A DNA stretch of 9,655 nt from contig DLLB01000040.1 of the NCBI GenBank assembly GCA_002477905.1, positions 1-9,655 on the forward strand, in the 5' to 3' direction. The stretch comes from Clostridiales bacterium UBA7573 (GTDB taxonomy: Bacteria > Bacillota > Clostridia > Oscillospirales > CAG-272). Shown here piece by piece: positions 7,601-9,655 of the stretch. Position 1 is the first letter of the stretch; every line of letters begins with the position of its first letter. The notes beneath the pieces were generated by a model, which was given only the letters and a program-made list of their open reading frames with translations, was not told where the DNA came from and searched no databases. A program made the translations under genes and the position numbers.

Positions 7601-7642
7601 TTTGAGATTGTCACGCTGAAATTTACAGAATCGGGTTGCTAA
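4607..7642 (+). CDS. Alpha-mannosidase, glycoside hydrolase family 38
   Basis: This 1011-residue class II alpha-mannosidase is predicted to remove terminal alpha-linked mannose from oligosaccharides by a retaining, metal-dependent mechanism. A non-catalytic N-terminal region of about 225 residues precedes the GH38 domain. Its first motif is LGHTHIDVEWMW, with H238 and D240 as probable zinc ligands. LFLPDVFGYS follows with D350 as probable nucleophile and metal ligand, then FGYGDGGGGPT (447-457) and LHNQFHDIIPGSS with H571 as a further ligand. The beta-rich C-terminal domain runs to the end, and the length is normal for bacterial GH38. No signal peptide or membrane segment is seen, so it is probably cytoplasmic. 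The start is fixed by GGGGAGG at 4594-4600, 6 nt before ATG. It heads the rightward arm, divergent from the AraC-family regulator. Linkage preference cannot be read from the sequence. Confidence 0.95.
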   Translation: MNLKNHVLKLMEQLGQLRFREIGKVENTEYRKADGYKHGNTPPKDGYQPLCAQTLLSGKDAHYWIRGTFDTPKATDVNTEYLLKVTTGKEGQWDATNPQGLLYLNREMVQGLDTNHTTAFLQPDTHYEMVNYFYVGMIDEAVHCDFRLLALDRAIENLYYDIKVPYDCYLLCDPASSDALTIIETLSEGVRLLDLRLPYSPAFYASLAAAQSYITEEFYEKCCSVAGKPIINCLGHTHIDVEWMWTRDQTREKIQRSFATAKSLMDRYPEYRFMLSQPELYRYLKEEAPEKYTELKELVEAGRWEPEGAMYLEADCNLLSGESFIRQILQGKRFFRKEFGKDSRVLFLPDVFGYSAALPQILRKCGVDYFVTSKISWNDTNTVPVDQFYWEGIDGTEIFTSFITAQNYTPTPTRITSYVGLLTPSHMKGAWNRFQQKDYTRRTLSVFGYGDGGGGPTKDMLETQRRLAKGIPGMPVTQIGFLLPHLQKAQSEFDAHAQKTGRIPKWVGELYLEFHRGTYTSIAKNKRNNRKAEFALQSLEALSSAATQFGGTYDMAGIDANWTRVLHNQFHDIIPGSSIREVYDLTDGDYKEIFEFCQTQAEEKLQFLASGIASKGWLVYNPLGFARRGMVRIADQCVELPEEIPAFGWKVVPLPNPSCAVTVTGLTAENPFYRLTLCKNGRIASLYDKRAAREVFTPGKAGNAFTAFSDYPFNYDNWEMSDYYPQTRFELDETAKITPVFDGSRAGFAVRQKYLNSTLLQYIWLYSDNPRIDFENEIDWQEHHQILKVFFPLNVHTTRATYEIQFGHVTRDTHRNTSWQAAQFEVYAHKWVDVSEYDYGVSLLNDCKYGYGTEENMLSLTVLKCGTYPNPEADIGRHVFTYSLLPHTGDFRQAGVIQEAYALNVPMQTVFCRGGGQGVPDTFSLLQCDADNLIFTTAKRAENGDGWIMRLYDAYDCKRNVTLTIPDAFSKVTLCDMMENEIRPLTLQDHHVTFEVSNFEIVTLKFTESGC

Positions 7643-7657
7643 TTTGCAGAATTCTAC

Positions 7658-7686
7658 TTGCAAAATGCGAAAAAATATGATAGAAT
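7658..7686 (+). promoter_or_regulatory. Internal promoter upstream of the GH127-type gene
   Basis: There is a -35 box TTGCAA (7658-7663), a 17-bp spacer and a -10 box TAGAAT (7681-7686) in the 98-bp gap after the GH38 gene. The -35 hexamer is the same as in the GH38 promoter. It lies in a dyad TTTGCA-N10-TGCAAA (7643-7664). No terminator is evident in the gap, so read-through from the GH38 promoter is also likely. The 21-bp direct repeats found upstream of GH38 are not repeated here. Confidence 0.55.
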
Positions 7687-7740
7687 GCATATAATCGAAT
7701 GATTTTCCCCATTCAAATGTAACTTTCGGAGGAATCTATC

Positions 7741-9588
7741 ATGGAACTTCGCCCCGCCCTCGGCAGTCTGCGCGAGACAGACGGCATGACGTTTTTGCCA
7801 ACCGGACAACTGAAAGAAGCGTTGCAGTTTATCAAAGATCATCAGCTTTATGACGCTTCTCTGTTTGCAAAATTTGTTTCTCAATTCCGTGCACCGTCAG
7901 ACGACGCCGATCTTGGCTGGCGATGCGAATACTGGGGAAAAATGATGCGCGGCGGCGCCATGATCTGCAAATATGACAATGATGACCGCCTGTACGCCAC
8001 GCTGGAAGCCAGCGTGAAAGATCTGCTGCATGCACAAAAAGAGGACGGCAGTTTCACCACCTACAGCCCCTTAAAACAATTTCAAGGATGGGATGTCTGG
8101 GGCAGAAAATATATCCTGCTTGGGCTGGAGTATTTCTATGAGATCTGTCGGGATCCGGATTTAAGCAAAGCGATTTTGCGGGCGATGACGCGCCACGCGG
8201 ATGCCATCTTAGCCGAGGTAGGAGAAAACAAGCTCAGCATTCACGACACCTCCATGCACTGGCAGGGAATCAATTCCTGCTCGATTCTGGAGCCGTATGT
8301 CCGCCTGTACAATCTCACCAAAGAAAAACGGTATCTGGATTTTGCCGCTTATATTGTCAACGACTGCAAAACCAGCGACGCGGATATTTTCACCTGTGCG
8401 TTTCAGAACAAAGTTCCGCCGTCTTCTTATCCGGTAACCAAGGCGTATGAGGTCATGTCCTGCTTTGAAGGGCTTACCGAGTATTACCGCATAACGCGCA
8501 ATCCGGAGGATCGGGAAGCGGTGATCCGCTTCGCGGACGCGATTTTGGCAAACGAAGCCACCATTCTCGGAAATCTCGGTTGCTCGTATGAGAATTTCGA
8601 TCATGCGCGCACTACGCAAACCAAAACGCCTCCTTGCGAAGTGATGCAGGAAACCTGCGTCAGCGTCACCTGGATGAAGCTGTGTTTTCAGCTCCTGCGT
8701 CTGACGGGGAATCCGAAATATGCCGACGCCATGGAACGCACTTTCTACAATGCGTATCTCGGCATGCTGAACACCGAACTGAACCTTTGCACCGAAGCCG
8801 TTTCCCATCAGCCGGTCGGCTTTCTGCCGTTTGATTCCTACACGCCGCTTCTGCCGGGTGGCAGACGTGGATTCGGCGGTGTCGGCGGTTTCAAACGCAT
8901 GCGCGACGGTTCTGCCTACGGATGTTGCGCTTGCATCGGCTCTGCCGGTATGGGCATATTCCCCGCCGCCGCCATCCTGCGGCAGGAACGCACCTTGGTA
9001 TTGAATCATTACTTCAACGGCGCCATGACGCTGACGACTCCGGGCGGACAGACTTTACGGTTGCAAATGCAGTGTGCTTATCCGTATGACGACCGCATCC
9101 GGATTGTGTTACATCTGCCGAGTCCGGAATCCTTTGTATTGGCTTTACGGATCGCAAAAGATTGGAGACAGGCAGAGATTCGCTATCAGACCGAATCGTT
9201 TACAACTTCCGAGAGCGGGTATGTCTGTTTAGACAAACAATTTTCAGACGGTGACGCGGTGATTCTGAATCTGGATCTGCCGGTAAAGGTGGTTTATCCG
9301 GACGCCGACGCGGAAAACCGCAACGCGTATTTTGCCGTTTCCCAAGGCAACATTGTCTACGCCTTGGACAGTCGGTGCGGCGTTCCTTCCGACACGCCGC
9401 TTGCGGTACGCACCGAAGCAGATCAAACGGTTGCGGCAACCCGCTCCAACCATCCTGCGCTCATCCGGTGTAATTCCGTCATCGCCATTCCGCTGACGGA
9501 CGGCAACAATCTGCCGCTTGTCGATTTTGCATCCGCAGGCAAGCACTGGAAGGATTCCTACGCCGTCTGGATGAAGAAAAAATCATAA
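7741..9588 (+). CDS. GH127-type glycosidase (DUF1680; beta-L-arabinofuranosidase family)
   Basis: The 615-residue protein has the alpha-helical barrel pattern of the DUF1680/GH127 family, whose characterised member HypBA1 is a beta-L-arabinofuranosidase using a zinc-bound cysteine nucleophile. Matching features are NLGCSYENF (E284, plausible acid/base), QETC (E304 and C306, metal ligands) and YGCCACIG (C395 and C396, one the candidate nucleophile). A beta-sandwich-like C-terminal region runs from about residue 415. The usual CCPPN segment is replaced by CCACIGSAG, so it belongs to a divergent branch and the sugar specificity should not be assumed. There is no signal peptide, so it is probably cytoplasmic. 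GGAGG at 7728-7732, 8 nt upstream, supports the start. It follows the GH38 gene by 98 bp, suggesting joint processing of one glycan. Confidence 0.88.
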   Translation: MELRPALGSLRETDGMTFLPTGQLKEALQFIKDHQLYDASLFAKFVSQFRAPSDDADLGWRCEYWGKMMRGGAMICKYDNDDRLYATLEASVKDLLHAQKEDGSFTTYSPLKQFQGWDVWGRKYILLGLEYFYEICRDPDLSKAILRAMTRHADAILAEVGENKLSIHDTSMHWQGINSCSILEPYVRLYNLTKEKRYLDFAAYIVNDCKTSDADIFTCAFQNKVPPSSYPVTKAYEVMSCFEGLTEYYRITRNPEDREAVIRFADAILANEATILGNLGCSYENFDHARTTQTKTPPCEVMQETCVSVTWMKLCFQLLRLTGNPKYADAMERTFYNAYLGMLNTELNLCTEAVSHQPVGFLPFDSYTPLLPGGRRGFGGVGGFKRMRDGSAYGCCACIGSAGMGIFPAAAILRQERTLVLNHYFNGAMTLTTPGGQTLRLQMQCAYPYDDRIRIVLHLPSPESFVLALRIAKDWRQAEIRYQTESFTTSESGYVCLDKQFSDGDAVILNLDLPVKVVYPDADAENRNAYFAVSQGNIVYALDSRCGVPSDTPLAVRTEADQTVAATRSNHPALIRCNSVIAIPLTDGNNLPLVDFASAGKHWKDSYAVWMKKKS

Positions 9589-9618
9589 GAATCCTTTGAT
9601 AAATACGTTTTGCGTAAT

Positions 9619-9655
9619 AAATATCCACCCGCGTAGCGGGTGGTATTTCATTTTC
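9619..9655 (+). terminator. Hairpin at the end of the glycosidase arm, probable terminator
   Basis: An 8-bp GC-rich stem CCACCCGC/GCGGGTGG (9625-9632 with 9636-9643) closes a 3-nt loop. It is extended by AAATA/TATTT (9619-9623 with 9644-9648) across a single bulged T. T-rich sequence follows to the window end. It lies about 30 bp after the GH127-type stop codon, as expected for a terminator. The near-symmetrical AT extension would let it work in both directions. Similar sequences can occur as dispersed repeats, which cannot be judged from one copy. Confidence 0.75.

Noticed and set aside
8209..9009. 266-codon minus-strand reading frame within the GH127-type gene
   Set aside because: It is antisense to a well-supported enzyme, with no domain and no convincing start context.

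Overview
The window is about 9.7 kb of roughly 50% GC DNA with strong Shine-Dalgarno sites, sigma-A-like promoters and an oxygen-sensitive glycyl radical enzyme. These features point to a strictly anaerobic Firmicute, most likely a gut- or rumen-type Clostridia member. This is an inference from gene content, not a taxonomic assignment. It holds five complete genes in two divergent arms around a compact regulatory region (about 4480-4606). No tRNA, rRNA, CRISPR array or insertion sequence was seen.

Leftward arm (minus strand): an AraC-family regulator (3625-4479) ends in a clear intrinsic terminator. It is followed by a separately promoted pair: a glycyl radical enzyme (GRE, 1191-3467) and its radical-SAM activase (242-1132). 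The GRE carries the thiyl-loop Cys and Glu of the GCxE type and a C-terminal glycyl-radical motif, but not the adjacent Cys-Cys of pyruvate formate-lyase, so its reaction is open. Beyond the activase lies a 16-bp perfect inverted repeat and a good leftward promoter, whose gene must lie off the left edge. That promoter resembles the GRE promoter in detail, which suggests the two are co-regulated.

Rightward arm (plus strand): a GH38 alpha-mannosidase (4607-7642) and a GH127-type (DUF1680) glycosidase (7741-9588), each with its own RBS and promoter, ending at a hairpin at the right edge. Neither has a signal peptide, so both probably act in the cytoplasm on imported oligosaccharides. No transporter is visible here.

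The most notable regulatory signal is a pair of identical 11-bp direct repeats exactly 21 bp apart, placed just upstream of the GH38 -35 box and overlapping the regulator's own promoter. This is the geometry of AraC-type activator sites such as araI1-araI2. It implies that the regulator switches on the glycosidases and controls itself. The regulator appears to start at an ACG codon: the conserved N-terminal cupin sequence is encoded upstream of the first ATG, and no ATG, GTG or TTG is available in frame. Overall the locus looks like a sugar-responsive catabolic island joining two cytoplasmic exo-glycosidases to a radical enzyme of unknown substrate. That functional link is inferred from proximity only.
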